DNA from: Azolla caroliniana
Taxonomy: Eukaryota; Polypodiophyta
Reading direction: 5' to 3'
Length of the DNA stretch: 64,000 nt
Assembly (NCBI GenBank): GCA_043228905.1
Contig: JBHGNT010000021.1
Coordinates: 6,820,001 to 6,884,000, forward strand
Shown here: one piece after another, positions 29,283 to 39,600 of the stretch
Numbering within the stretch: the first letter of the stretch is position 1
Layout: every line of letters starts with the position of its first letter
Notes under the pieces: generated by a model
The model's input: only the letters and a program-made list of their open reading frames with translations
Databases searched by the model: none
Told to the model about the DNA's origin: nothing
Position numbers and translations under genes: made by a program

Positions 29283-32200
29283 ATGGAAGGCGGCGGCAGC
29301 GGGCAGCCGGGGATGATGGTGCTGAATGCGCAGAATTACGCCGACTGGAAGATCAAGATGGAGGATCTTCTGATTGTTCGGGACCTGTACGAACCGATTG
29401 ACAGGTCGGAAATACCGAAGGGGGTACTTGAGTCGGAGTGGAAGCTCCTGAACCGGAAAGCCGTAGCGACGATCCGACAATATGTCGATGTAAGCGTCCT
29501 ACAACATGTGGCGAACGACACCAACGCATATGAGATGTGGAAGAAGCTGTTGGGCCTCTACGAGAGGAAGAATGCGTTGAACCGGACCTCCCTGATGAGG
29601 AAGATAGTGAATCTCAAGTACCGGGACGGCGAGAGTATGGTGGAACACGTAAGCACGTTCATGGGATTCGTGAATCAGCTTGCGGCGATCAAGTTCCCGT
29701 TGGAGGATGCAATGCAAGCCATCATCCTGATGTGTACATTGCCGGAAAGCTGGGAGAACTTGGTGGTGACTCTCAGCACCTCCTGCACCGAAGATAACTT
29801 GTCCTTACAAACGGTAAAGACAAGTATTTTGAACGAAGAAGCGCGTCGGAGAGATAAAGAACCGGCCTCCGACTCGAAGGCGCTACTTACCGAATCGGAT
29901 CGGGGAAGACAATGGAACCGGAGTCCGCAAAGACGGGAGAAGTCGGGGACCCGGTCGCAGTCAAGAGGAAGGCCCACATGCTTCCACTGTGGGAAGCCGG
30001 GGCACTTCCGAAAGAATTGTCGGCATTACCGAAAAGACAACGGAGCCGACGACACCGATTCGAAGAAGTCACCGGAGAGAAACGGTGCATACCGGGGAGC
30101 CACGGACCGGAGAGGTTCGGATCGGCGAGGGCAGGACCGGAAAGGAACAACGGCACTCGCGGCAAGTGAGGAAGAAATCATGCTCATCACCGAAGAAGGT
30201 GAACTAAACATTGCCGGCGATGAGACGACCTGGGTGGTCGATTCCGGAGCATCGTTCCACCTGACCCCGGAGAGAAGATACTTCTCATCCTACACAGCCG
30301 GTGAGCATGGCTGTGTTCGGATGGGGAATGAAGGTACGTGCCGGATTGCCGGCATAGGAGACGTGTGGTTGACAACCCCGACCGGATGCAAAATGCTGCT
30401 GAAGGATGTCCGACACGTTCCGGAGGTTCGATTGAACCTGATTTCGGCCGGGAGGCTAGACGATGAAGGCTACACAGGTAGCATCCGGAACGGCGTAATG
30501 AAGTTCAGCAAGGGGAGCCTGATAGTGGCTCGGGCCCGGAAAGACAACACACTGTACCTGATGAATGCCCGGTTATGTCCGGAAGAGCTGAATGTGGCAG
30601 CCGACACTGCCGGTGAGCTGTGGCACAAAAGACTGTGCCACATGAGTGAGAAGGGGATGAAGAGGCTTGCAGAAGACAACCTTATTCCAGTGAAGCATGT
30701 GCACCTGGAGAAGTGCACCGATTGCCTGGCCGGTAAGCAGAACCGAACCTCCTTCCACTCAAGGCCACCGACGAGACGTAGCGCACCATTGGAGTTGGTG
30801 CACACTGATGTGTGTCAGGTAGAAACGAAGTCACATGGCGGAGCCCAGTACTTCGTAACATTCATTGATGATCACAGCCGGAAGCTGTGGACGGCACCGT
30901 TGAAGACAAAGGACCAAGTGTTGTGCGTCTTCAAGGAACTCCACGCGAGAGTGGAAAGGGAATCTGGCAAGAAGCTGAAAGCGATACGAGCGGATAACGG
31001 AGGGGAATACCGGGGGCAGTTCCAGGAGTATTGTCGCTCGAAGGGAATCCGACTCGAGTTTACTGTGCCGAAGACGCCGGAACTGAACGGGCTGGCCGAG
31101 AGGATGAACCGGACCATAATGGAGAGGGTCCGGAGTATGCTGGCACATGCGAAATTACCCAAGGGGTTTTGGGCTGAGGCAATGTCGACGGCGACATACG
31201 TGATAAACAGATCACCCTCAGTACCTTTGGACGGAGACACGCCGCAGAATGTGTGGACCGGTAAGGAAGTGTCCTACCGGCATCTGAAGGTGTTCGGGTG
31301 TCTCGCATACATGCATGTGGCAAAGGACCGGAGAGGAAAGCTAGATCCAAAGACCCGGCCATGCATATTCCTCGGTTACGGCGACGACGAGTTCGGCTAC
31401 CGAGTATGGGACCCGGTCGACAAGAAGATATTCAGGAGTCGAGACATCATCTTCATGGAGGACAAGACACTCGCCGACTGGGAGTCGGAGAAGAAGATGA
31501 AGAGCTCCAAGTCGACCGGTGAGGATCAACTCTACGAGGAGCAGTCCCGACCGGCAAGGGACCGGTTAGCACTCGAGGATCCGGCCGAAGACGGTGAAGA
31601 AACAGAACCGGCCGAAGAAGATGAAAATGATACCGGAACCGGCCCCGATCCCGAAATGGATTCGGATGAAGAAGAATCGGAAGAACCGATTACCGAAGCT
31701 CCGGAACGGAGATATCCTCTAAGAGAGAGAAGGGCCCCCCGGAGATTTCCGGAACCAGAGCACGTGCTGCTAACCGACGAGGGGGAGCCGGAGAGCTTTG
31801 AAGAAGCAAAACATGACACCCAGAGCCGCAGGTGGTTGAGTGCCATGCAGGACGAGATGGATTCCCTGCATGAGAACCACACATATGAACTTGTGGAGTT
31901 GCCGAAAGGAAAGCGGGCACTTCGAAACAAGTGGGTGTTCAAGCTGAAACCGGGAGATGCCGGAAACCCCCCGAGATACAAAGCCAGGATCGTGGTGAAG
32001 GGGTTTCAGCAGAAGAAGGGCGTCGACTTCGACGAGATATTTGCCCCGGTAGTGAAGATGACCTCCATCCGGACGGTGCTGAGCATAGCGGCAAGCATGG
32101 ACCTCGAGGTAGAACAGATGGACGTGAAGACGGCATTCCTTCACGGTGACCTCGATGAAGAGATCTACATGCAGCAACCGGAAGGATTCGAGAAGAAAGG

Positions 32201-33356
32201 GAAGGAGCACCTGGTATGCCGGTTGAAGAAGAGCCTTTACGGACTGAAGCAGGCTCCCCGGCAATGGTACCGGAAGTTCGACTCCTTCATGACCGACGAA
32301 GGGTACCTCAAAACGCAGTCCGACCACTGCGTGTTTGTGAAGAAGTTCGAAGGAGGAGACTTTCTAATACTCCTCCTGTACGTGGACGACATGTTGATCG
32401 TCGGACGGGACCAGGTCAAGATACGGATGCTGAAGAAGGCTCTTCACCGAACCTTCTCAATGAAGGACCTGGGTCCGGCGAGGCAAATACTAGGGATGCA
32501 CATCATCCGGGACCGGAAGAAGAAGCAGTTGTGGCTGTCACAGGAGAAGTACGTGACGAAGGTGCTTCACCGGTTCAACATGTCGGAAGCAAGACCGGTC
32601 GGATCGACCCTCCCGGCAAACTGCAAGCTGTCCAGCAAGCAAAGTCCCAAGACAAAGGCTGAAAAGGAGGATATGATGAAAGTGCCGTATGCCTCAGCCG
32701 TCGGGAGCTTGATGTACGCCATGGTGTGTACGAGACCGGACATAGGATATGCAGTCGGAGTGGTGAGCCGGTACATGAGCAATCCCGGCAAAGAGCATTG
32801 GAACGCGGCCAAGTGGATACTCCGATACCTGAAGGGCACGGCAAACGTGTGCCTCCGATTCGGCTCCGGTAAGCCCGAACTCGACGGCTTCACCGATTCG
32901 GATATGTCGGCTGATGCAGATACCAGCCGGTCCACATCAGGGTATGTGATGACGTATGCAGGGGGAACTGTTTCGTGGCAGTCGAGGCTGCAGAAGACGG
33001 TTGCGTTGTCAACCACGGAGGCGGAGTACATGGCAGCTGTTGAAGCCGGCAAGGAAATAATATGGATGAAGGACTTCATTAGAGAGCTTGGTATCCGGCA
33101 GGAGGAGTACCGACTCTACTGCGACAGTCAGAGTGCAATCCACCTTGCGAAGAACGCGGCCTATCACTCCCGGACGAAGCACATCCAGCGAAGATATCGC
33201 TGGATCCGGGAAAGGATAGAAGACAAGGAGTTCGTGCTGACAAAGATCCACACGGACGAGAACGGGTCGGATATGCTGACCAAGGTGCTCACACCCGACA
33301 AGCTGGAAGCATGCCGGAAGAGGATCGGATTGGAAAGACATCCCATGCCGAAGTGA
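29283..33356 (+). CDS. Cop1 Gag-Pol polyprotein
   Basis: A single frame of 1357 residues from the ATG at 29283, just after the primer site. Gag carries a CCHC knuckle CFHCGKPGHFRKNC at residues 233-246. Protease: WVVDSGASFHLTP with D320. Integrase: LWHKRLCHMSEKGMKRL zinc finger, catalytic D509, D571 and E606 (DX61DX34E). RT: NKWVFKLKPG, VEQMDVKTAFLHGDL and LLLYVDDMLIVG with YVDD at 1033-1036. RNase H: GFTDSDMSADAD, STTEAEYMA and YCDSQSAIHLAKN. The order PR-IN-RT-RH is diagnostic of copia. No break is seen, so it is likely able to move. Confidence 0.95.
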   Translation: MEGGGSGQPGMMVLNAQNYADWKIKMEDLLIVRDLYEPIDRSEIPKGVLESEWKLLNRKAVATIRQYVDVSVLQHVANDTNAYEMWKKLLGLYERKNALNRTSLMRKIVNLKYRDGESMVEHVSTFMGFVNQLAAIKFPLEDAMQAIILMCTLPESWENLVVTLSTSCTEDNLSLQTVKTSILNEEARRRDKEPASDSKALLTESDRGRQWNRSPQRREKSGTRSQSRGRPTCFHCGKPGHFRKNCRHYRKDNGADDTDSKKSPERNGAYRGATDRRGSDRRGQDRKGTTALAASEEEIMLITEEGELNIAGDETTWVVDSGASFHLTPERRYFSSYTAGEHGCVRMGNEGTCRIAGIGDVWLTTPTGCKMLLKDVRHVPEVRLNLISAGRLDDEGYTGSIRNGVMKFSKGSLIVARARKDNTLYLMNARLCPEELNVAADTAGELWHKRLCHMSEKGMKRLAEDNLIPVKHVHLEKCTDCLAGKQNRTSFHSRPPTRRSAPLELVHTDVCQVETKSHGGAQYFVTFIDDHSRKLWTAPLKTKDQVLCVFKELHARVERESGKKLKAIRADNGGEYRGQFQEYCRSKGIRLEFTVPKTPELNGLAERMNRTIMERVRSMLAHAKLPKGFWAEAMSTATYVINRSPSVPLDGDTPQNVWTGKEVSYRHLKVFGCLAYMHVAKDRRGKLDPKTRPCIFLGYGDDEFGYRVWDPVDKKIFRSRDIIFMEDKTLADWESEKKMKSSKSTGEDQLYEEQSRPARDRLALEDPAEDGEETEPAEEDENDTGTGPDPEMDSDEEESEEPITEAPERRYPLRERRAPRRFPEPEHVLLTDEGEPESFEEAKHDTQSRRWLSAMQDEMDSLHENHTYELVELPKGKRALRNKWVFKLKPGDAGNPPRYKARIVVKGFQQKKGVDFDEIFAPVVKMTSIRTVLSIAASMDLEVEQMDVKTAFLHGDLDEEIYMQQPEGFEKKGKEHLVCRLKKSLYGLKQAPRQWYRKFDSFMTDEGYLKTQSDHCVFVKKFEGGDFLILLLYVDDMLIVGRDQVKIRMLKKALHRTFSMKDLGPARQILGMHIIRDRKKKQLWLSQEKYVTKVLHRFNMSEARPVGSTLPANCKLSSKQSPKTKAEKEDMMKVPYASAVGSLMYAMVCTRPDIGYAVGVVSRYMSNPGKEHWNAAKWILRYLKGTANVCLRFGSGKPELDGFTDSDMSADADTSRSTSGYVMTYAGGTVSWQSRLQKTVALSTTEAEYMAAVEAGKEIIWMKDFIRELGIRQEEYRLYCDSQSAIHLAKNAAYHSRTKHIQRRYRWIRERIEDKEFVLTKIHTDENGSDMLTKVLTPDKLEACRKRIGLERHPMPK

Positions 33357-33366
33357 AGGGGGAGTT
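33356..33366 (+). promoter_or_regulatory. Cop1 polypurine tract
   Basis: AAGGGGGAG overlaps the last base of the stop codon and ends two bases before the 3' LTR. The same tract precedes the 3' LTRs of Cop2 and Cop4. Confidence 0.85.
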
Positions 33367-33672
33367 TGTCGGGATTACGGTCCCTTCGGATGGGATGGTC
33401 GGACGTCGGAGATGAATGCCGACAAGCCCGGTTTCGGTTTCGGAACCGGATGATGAAGACCCCGACTTCGGAGCCGGATGACGAATGTACCCGGAGAGCG
33501 ATCCGAATGCAGGGACATATCCGTGAATATGTTTGCTAAGGGCCCCTGAGGCTATAGTTGTAAATAGCCCCAAAGTCATATATGTATAAATATGACTTAG
33601 GGCAAACTGTTTTAGTGCTGCTGATCATTTTTCTGTTTTTCCACTCAAGAGGAGTGAAGAGGGAACAGCCGT

Positions 33673-33703
<31 letters not shown>

Positions 33704-33987
33704 CGCGAGAGAGGAAGAGGACGACGCCTCTGTGTATTTTCCGCCGCCTGTGGCGAGGACAGCGAGCTCAAGGTCGTCGCCTTGCAGCTCGCCATTGTAT
33801 ACTTCTCTTTGTATAGTGTTGGTTTGGAGTCTTGTACTCCCGTGGTTTTTCCCATCTAGGGTTTTCCACGTTAATCCCTGTGTATTCGTGTGTTTCTCTC
33901 TTTGGTTCCTATTTTCTGCTGCATTGATTCGCGATTACTCGGTTGTGGCCGAGCGGTGAAGGTGAATCGAAGCGTCGATTCCCAACA
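33367..33987 (+). repeat. 3' LTR of Cop1
   Basis: 621 bp, same termini as the 5' LTR. TATA box at 33585-33593. Differs from the 5' LTR by a longer GA run and one T/C change that I could find. Confidence 0.95.
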
Positions 33988-34422
33988 GAACTCAAGGATG
34001 AAAATATTGTAAACACTACCTTTGAGGAGGACAAAATGCGTCAAGCTCAATGCCTAAATGTACGAGTTACTGGGCTCAAGGAATGGGTATCTCCCGACAA
34101 AAATGCACAAACATTAGGGAAAATGTTGGGGTACGAAGCCCTACCAATCACTAAAACTTGGAGGGTAGGACGTGACACCATTAGGAAAAGAGCTTTAGTC
34201 CTTCAGTTTAAGGACTCGGAATCTAGAATTGTCTTTTTTAAAAAGAGACCAATTCTTCGAGGATTGGGTGGGGACCCTATCTACCTTGATGAAGACCTGA
34301 CCAAGATGCAAATTCAGTATCGTAAAACTTGTATGCCACGAGTCATACAAGCTCGTAAAGAGGGGCATCGTGCTTTTTACCCAGACGGATGTGTGATAAT
34401 AAATTATCATGCCGCCAATTGA
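33988..34422 (+). pseudogene. Nested LINE ORF1, C-terminal RNA-binding-like part
   Basis: The frame resumes right after the Cop1 target duplication GAACT and reads MRQAQCLNVRVTGLKEW, LVLQFKDSESRIVFFKKRP and YLDEDLTKMQIQYRKTCMP, ending at TGA 34420-34422. The layout (RRM-like core followed by a C-terminal domain after a coiled coil) is that of L1-type ORF1 proteins, which coat LINE RNA. The 21 bp at 28613-28633 belong to the same frame. Confidence 0.7.
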
Positions 34423-34428
34423 CGGCGT

Positions 34429-35068
34429 GTGGCTCATGTGACAAATAATAAACTTAGGATGAATTTATGGAACTGTAACGGAGCACTTTGGACACACCCT
34501 GGCCATCTAGAGGAGATTTTGAAGGTATCTGATATACTCTTTTTAGTAGAAACACATCACAGTCCAAATCGAGGACTGCCACGAGTTGACGGTTTTCGTT
34601 GGGAATCTATCTTTAGACAAACCTCACGTCAACACACTACTAGAGGGTTTGGAGGGGTTGCGATATTATTTTGGAGAGAGATACGTAATAGCATAGAAAT
34701 ACTAAAGACAAACCTCGAAGCCCATTTTAAGTGGGTGAAAGTCCTCACTAGCAAGGATCAAGTGATATTTATCGTCGTTTGTTACTTCCCCCCGAAAGGA
34801 TCCCGATATAATATGGCTGGAGAGGCGAGTATAGTTGATGAAGGAATGCCACATGGGCCTTCTCCATACGAACCTTTATAGGATGACAGAATCCGATATT
34901 CTTCTCAAGGGGAAGTCTTCCTTGTAGGAGATTTCAATGCGAGAACCCAATCCCGACAATGTACAATATTTCAGATGGATAGAAACCTAGAAATGGTGAA
35001 TGTCGACCCTTAAGCCTTAGGCATAACACGTACATCAAAGGATCAAGGTGCGTATGCCACAAGCTTTG
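34429..35068 (+). pseudogene. Nested LINE ORF2, endonuclease N-terminal part
   Basis: The frame follows the ORF1 stop by a few bases; no ATG is obvious before MNLWNCNGALW. It reads as an AP-type endonuclease: NLWNCNGAL, DILFLVETHHS (metal-binding Glu), GGVAILFW, VVCYFPPKGSR, then, after a TAG at 34881, VFLVGDFNARTQ. A TAA interrupts near 35012. It is cut by Cop2 in GAYATSF at 35068 and continues at 46049 in the same frame. The enzyme would nick target DNA. Confidence 0.8.
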
Positions 35069-35450
35069 TGTTAGGAAACAGGTCCCTCCGAATGGGAAGT
35101 GAGAAAAACCAGATGACGAGTACCCGGCAAGGAAGACCCAATGAAAACTGGATGTGGAGTACCCGGCAACGGAAGACCCGGTGAGAACCGGATGACGAGT
35201 ACCCGGCAATGGAAGACCCGGTGAGAATCGGATGACGAGTACCCGGCAAGGAAGACCCGGTGAGAACCGGATGTTGCAGGCTTGGTGAGAACCTCTCATC
35301 GCATGGAAGGGACATATATGTAAATATGTTCCAGAGAGCCCACTAGGGCTATATTTGTAAATAGCCCGAAAGTCATATTAGTATAAATATGACCTAGGAC
35401 AAACTTAATATGATGATGATAGAGTTATTGGTGTAACTTCTCTACAATGC

Positions 35451-35490
<40 letters not shown>

Positions 35491-35774
35491 TATACAGAGA
35501 TTGTGTCTCTGTTGTAACCGCCGCAAGGCGAAGATTCTGAGCAAGAGGTCGTTGCCTCTGTGCTCCCTATTGTATTACTTTACATAGTGATAGTTTGGAG
35601 TCTGTGGACTCCCGTGGTTTTTCCCTTTTAGGGGTTTCCACGTTAATATCCTGCGTATTCTCTTTTTGTTTTGTGTACTTACCTCCATTCCCATTTCGTC
35701 TGTGTTTTTTTTATTATCATCAAGTGATCTATGCTTCAGTTGTGGCCGGAGATTAATCCGCATATTTCGCGTCA
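35069..35774 (+). repeat. 5' LTR of Cop2
   Basis: Starts TGTTAGGAAACAGG and ends TTTCGCGTCA, 706 bp. A tandem of units like CCCGGTGAGAACCGGATGA lies near 35115-35275. Dyads: ACATAT/ATATGT, GGGCTAT-N8-ATAGCCC (35346-35367) and AAGTCATAT-N8-ATATGACCT (35370-35395) around the TATA box. GA microsatellite near 35455-35490. Confidence 0.9.
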
Positions 35775-35777
35775 AAC

Positions 35778-35789
35778 TGGTATCAGAGC
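35778..35789 (+). promoter_or_regulatory. Cop2 primer binding site
   Basis: TGGTATCAGAGC three bases after the 5' LTR, as in Cop1. Confidence 0.9.
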
Positions 35790-35805
35790 GAAACGACACA
35801 AAAAA

Positions 35806-36152
35806 ATGGACAATTCGTTGGGAGGCATGTTCAAGCTCACCGGCTCCAACTATTCCGTGTGGAAGTCGAAGATGAGGGATATGCTCGTGGTTAAAGATCT
35901 TTGGTTGCCGGTTCAGTTCGAGGACAAGAGACCGACAAAATCGATGCCACGATATGGGAGGTGATGCACATGAAGACAACAGCGCACATACGGTGCTTCA
36001 TTGACATGAGTCTATACAACAACTTCAATGAAGAGAGCAAGGCTCATGAGCTCTGGGAGAAGATCGACATTATGTTTCAGAACAAAAATATTGTTAATCA
36101 GGTTTCGGTATTTCGGAAGCTAGTAACACTCTGGTACCAAGATGGCTCCAGC
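35806..36152 (+). pseudogene. Cop2 gag, first part
   Basis: The ATG at 35806 gives MDNSLGGMFKLTGSNYSVWK. A 1-nt deletion near 35935 (compared with the Cop4 gag) shifts the frame into a stop; the correct frame resumes as KIDATIWEVMHMKTTAHIRC. It ends at the Cop3 insertion with target bases CCAGC at 36148-36152 and continues at 41668. Confidence 0.85.
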
Positions 36153-36237
36153 TGTTGAAGACAAGGTCGTCTATGCGGAAGATCAAGAAGCATTCGATTA
36201 GGTTTGAATACCTGCGTATGACAGTTTCTAGGTCGTT

Positions 36238-36286
<49 letters not shown>

Positions 36287-36468
36287 AAAATACTTTCTAT
36301 TTCCCAAAGCAATAATACAACACCCAACCTTACAAAAAGGTTACAAGGTCACTATATATAGTGACCGACTTAGGGCAACTACCCTTTATGCTAATTACAC
36401 AAATGCCCCAAACTTGGGCTATACAAAGGGATAGTGTGAATACGTCCATTATACACTTGTATTCGACA
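36153..36468 (-). repeat. 3' LTR of Cop3
   Basis: Reads TGTCGAATACAAG to CTTCAACA on the minus strand. It contains the perfect 20-bp palindrome GGTCACTATATATAGTGACC at 36347-36366 covering the TATA box, and a second dyad AACCTT/AAGGTT nearby. GA microsatellite at 36241-36284. Confidence 0.9.
36347..36366 (-). promoter_or_regulatory. Palindromic TATA element of Cop3 LTR
   Basis: GGTCACTATATATAGTGACC is perfectly self-complementary over 20 bp and contains TATATATA. An identical copy is in the other LTR at 41546-41565. Confidence 0.7.
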
Positions 36469-36662
36469 CTCCCCCGTAATGGGCGTATACATGGGTTATC
36501 TAAGATTACAGGTATAAACCTAGGTTCTCGGACATATCAGTTTTTGTTCGAGTCGGCAGGGTCCGAAGGCAGAAGACCGAACTGGTCGAGTCCGAAGAGT
36601 TGAAGCCGATCATTAAGGAACTGATGTTGGTTGTCCGAAACCATCCTGTGCTGTGTCCGGCT

Positions 36663-39600
36663 CTAACCGGACTGGTTTGTCGTTACGCCCATCTGATGCC
36701 GAAGGGACCGAAAGCGGTCTGCCGAAAGACACTTGGTCATTCCATCTGCGACATTGTCGGTTGTGGATATTTTCTCTAGACCGATTTTCCCTGAAATGAC
36801 GCAGTCCCGAACGAAGTGATATCGAACGTCGATATGTTTGGAGGCGTTGTGGTGAACCGGATTTTTCGACAAGGCAACAGCACCTTGACTGTCGCTGTAG
36901 ACAACTGGGGCCGAGTCATGGTTGACTTGTCGAAACGTGTGCGCCAGCCGACCGAGCCACAAAGCTTCTTTTGCTGCGTCGGACGCAGCTACATATTCTG
37001 CTTCGGTCGTTGAGGTTGCTGTGCACTCCTGAAGTTTCGACTTCCACGAGATTGCTCCATTGCCGAATTTGAAGCAGTATCCGGTTGTTGATTTCCGACT
37101 GTATATACAGCCGGCGAAGTCCGAGTCGGTGTAACCGACTACGCCTGAGGTTCGGTTCGGACCGAAAAGAATGTCGTGGTCTTTTGTGCCAGCCAGATAT
37201 CTGAACACATGCTTGACTGCGTTCCAATGCGATCGGCCAGGATTGTGCATAAATCTGCTAACGACTCCTACGGCATGAGAGATATCAGGCCGTGTCACGA
37301 CCATCAGGTACATAAGGGAGCCGACTGCCGGTGCATACGGTACCGACTTCATATCTTCCCCCTCCGGACCGGATGTCGGGCAGTCTCGCTGAGAGAGCCG
37401 AAGATTCATGGGGAGCGGGGTTGAAGCAGATTTGGCTGATTGCATGTTGAAGCGTTCCAAGACACGTCCGATATAGTCGGTCTGAGACAAAAAAAGATGT
37501 CGTTTATCGCGATGCCGACTAATCTTCATGCCAAGGATGTGTCGTGCCGGACCGAGGTCCTTCATGGCAAACTTCAACCGCAGTTGCCGAATGAGATCGG
37601 CAAGTTCGCCCGCGTGGCGTCCAGAAATTAGCATGTCGTCCACGTAAATGATGAGGAAGATGGGTGATCCATCTTGAGCTGTGTTGGTGAAAAGACAATG
37701 GTCCTCATCGCTTTTTGAGAAGCCGATCGATTGGATGAAGTCGTCGAACTTCTTGTACCATTGTCGCGGTGCCTGTTTGAGGCCGTATAGACTCTTCCTG
37801 AGTCGGCAGACTAGATGTTCTTGGCCAGTTGCCACGAAGCCTTTGGGCTGCTCCATATAAATTTCCTCTTCAAGATCACCATGGAGGAAGGCTGTTTTGA
37901 CATCTAGCTGAATCAACTCCAAGTTGTCGGCTGCCACTACGCCGAGTAGAAAACGAAGGGTTGTCATTTTCACCACTGGTGAAAAAATCTCGTCGAAGTC
38001 GACGCCATATTCTTGTCGGAAGCCCTTCGCAACTAATCTGGCCTTGTACTTTGGGGTGGTCGAATCAGACGTCTCTTTTAGTCGATAAACCCACTTGCAA
38101 GGAAGAGCACGTCGGTTCCTAGGTAATTCGACCAGATCCCAAGTCTTGTTTGCCCGAATGGAGTGCATTTCCGACTCCATCGCCAGATGCCAGGTGGCTG
38201 AATCGACAGAAGTCGATGCTTCTTCGTAAGACGTCGGTTCGCCGGCGTCGGTGAAGAAAATTCCAGGAGAATACCTCTCCGGAGGTTGCGACAGTCTCTC
38301 GGATCGTCGAGGTATGATTGGACTGGTCGCATCGGGTATCGTGGTCGGATGGTCCGAAAGCGGATTGTTCTGTTGTGCCGAGTCGGGGTTGTCCGAGTCG
38401 GTAGTGTAAGGTTCAGCTACCCGTGAAGCTGACCGTGTGTTGAGAGCGGGGCCTTCTTGAAGGGTCGGCACATCGGAAAATGTTACCCTTCGGACTTCGA
38501 TCGGTTTTTCGACTGATGGATTCATAGCCGACTCGTTGAACACAACGTCCGAACTTCGAACGATTTGTCTGCGTTCGGGGTCCCAGAGTCGGTATCCCAT
38601 TTCGCCGTCGGATCCATATCCAAGGAAGATGCATTTCCTGGACCGAGGTGCAAGTTTTCGGCGATCATCTTTCGGAATGAGGGCGTACGCCTCGCATCCG
38701 AAGATCCTCAGCTTGTCGTAATTCGGCTTATTGCCGATCCATAGTTCCTGAGGAATTTGAAGTCCTAGAGGTCTACTTGGCGACATATTGATTATGTGTA
38801 CTGCCGTGAGTAGAGCCTCTGCCCAGAAGCCATCCGACAGTCCGGAGTGTTGGAGCATGGAAACTATCCGTTCTTGGATTGTCCGATTCATTCGTTCTGC
38901 AATCCCGTTTTGCTCCGGACTGTGTGGTGCCGTAAATTCACGTCGGATGCCGCGTTGTCGGCAGAATTTGACGAATTCTTCTGATTTGAACTCTCCCCCA
39001 TTGTCTGTCCGAAAGCATTTCAGTTTTTGGTCGGTTTGATTTTCTACCATAGCGAGCCAATCGGAGAAGATCGAGAAGACACGATCTTTGGTGCGAATTG
39101 GATACGCCCACACCTTTCGAGTCGAATCGTCAATAAAACTGACGAAGTAAGAGGCACCACCAAGAGACTGATGCGGCATTGGGCCACAGACGTCCGAGTG
39201 GACTAAATCGAGGGGTCTCGTTTCTTTTGGTGCTGATGTCGGGTGTGATGTGGCTGCTTGTTTGCCATACTGGCAATGTTCGCAGAATTGATGGTCGGAG
39301 AAGGAGAGTTTAGGGATGTATCCGGCTCTAGATAGGTGCGTGATGCCGGCCTTGCTGAGGTGTCCTAATCTTCTGTGCCATAGTGATGACACAGGAATAT
39401 CCACCAAAAACAGGTTACCCTCTCTGAGCGTAACATGTAACGGATACAGGGAGTGTATCTTGGGTCCTCTAGCAAGCAGAAGGTTCCCCATGTGGAGTGT
39501 CCACCCTCCCGAAGAAAAACCGGCACGAATGCCGTCTTCATCTAGTTGTCCGACTGAGATCAATGGCCTTGAGAGCTCGGGTACATGTCGGACATTGTGG

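Larger units (their letters stand above)
28634..33987 (+). mobile_element. Ty1/copia element Cop1, apparently intact and young
   Basis: LTRs of 619 and 621 bp differ by one substitution and a GA-repeat length change. It has a tRNA-iMet primer site, one uninterrupted polyprotein, a polypurine tract and a perfect 5-bp duplication GAACT (28629-28633 and 33988-33992). It inserted into LINE ORF1 21 bp from the end of GypB. All signs point to very recent insertion and possible activity. Confidence 0.95.

Noticed and set aside
29887-33346. Minus-strand open frames opposite the Cop1 polyprotein, up to 185 codons
   Set aside because: Shadow frames of an intact sense gene, with no motif or start context.
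35575-35979. 134-codon minus-strand frame over the Cop2 LTR and gag start
   Set aside because: It is antisense to the LTR end, primer site and gag, and no domain is recognised.
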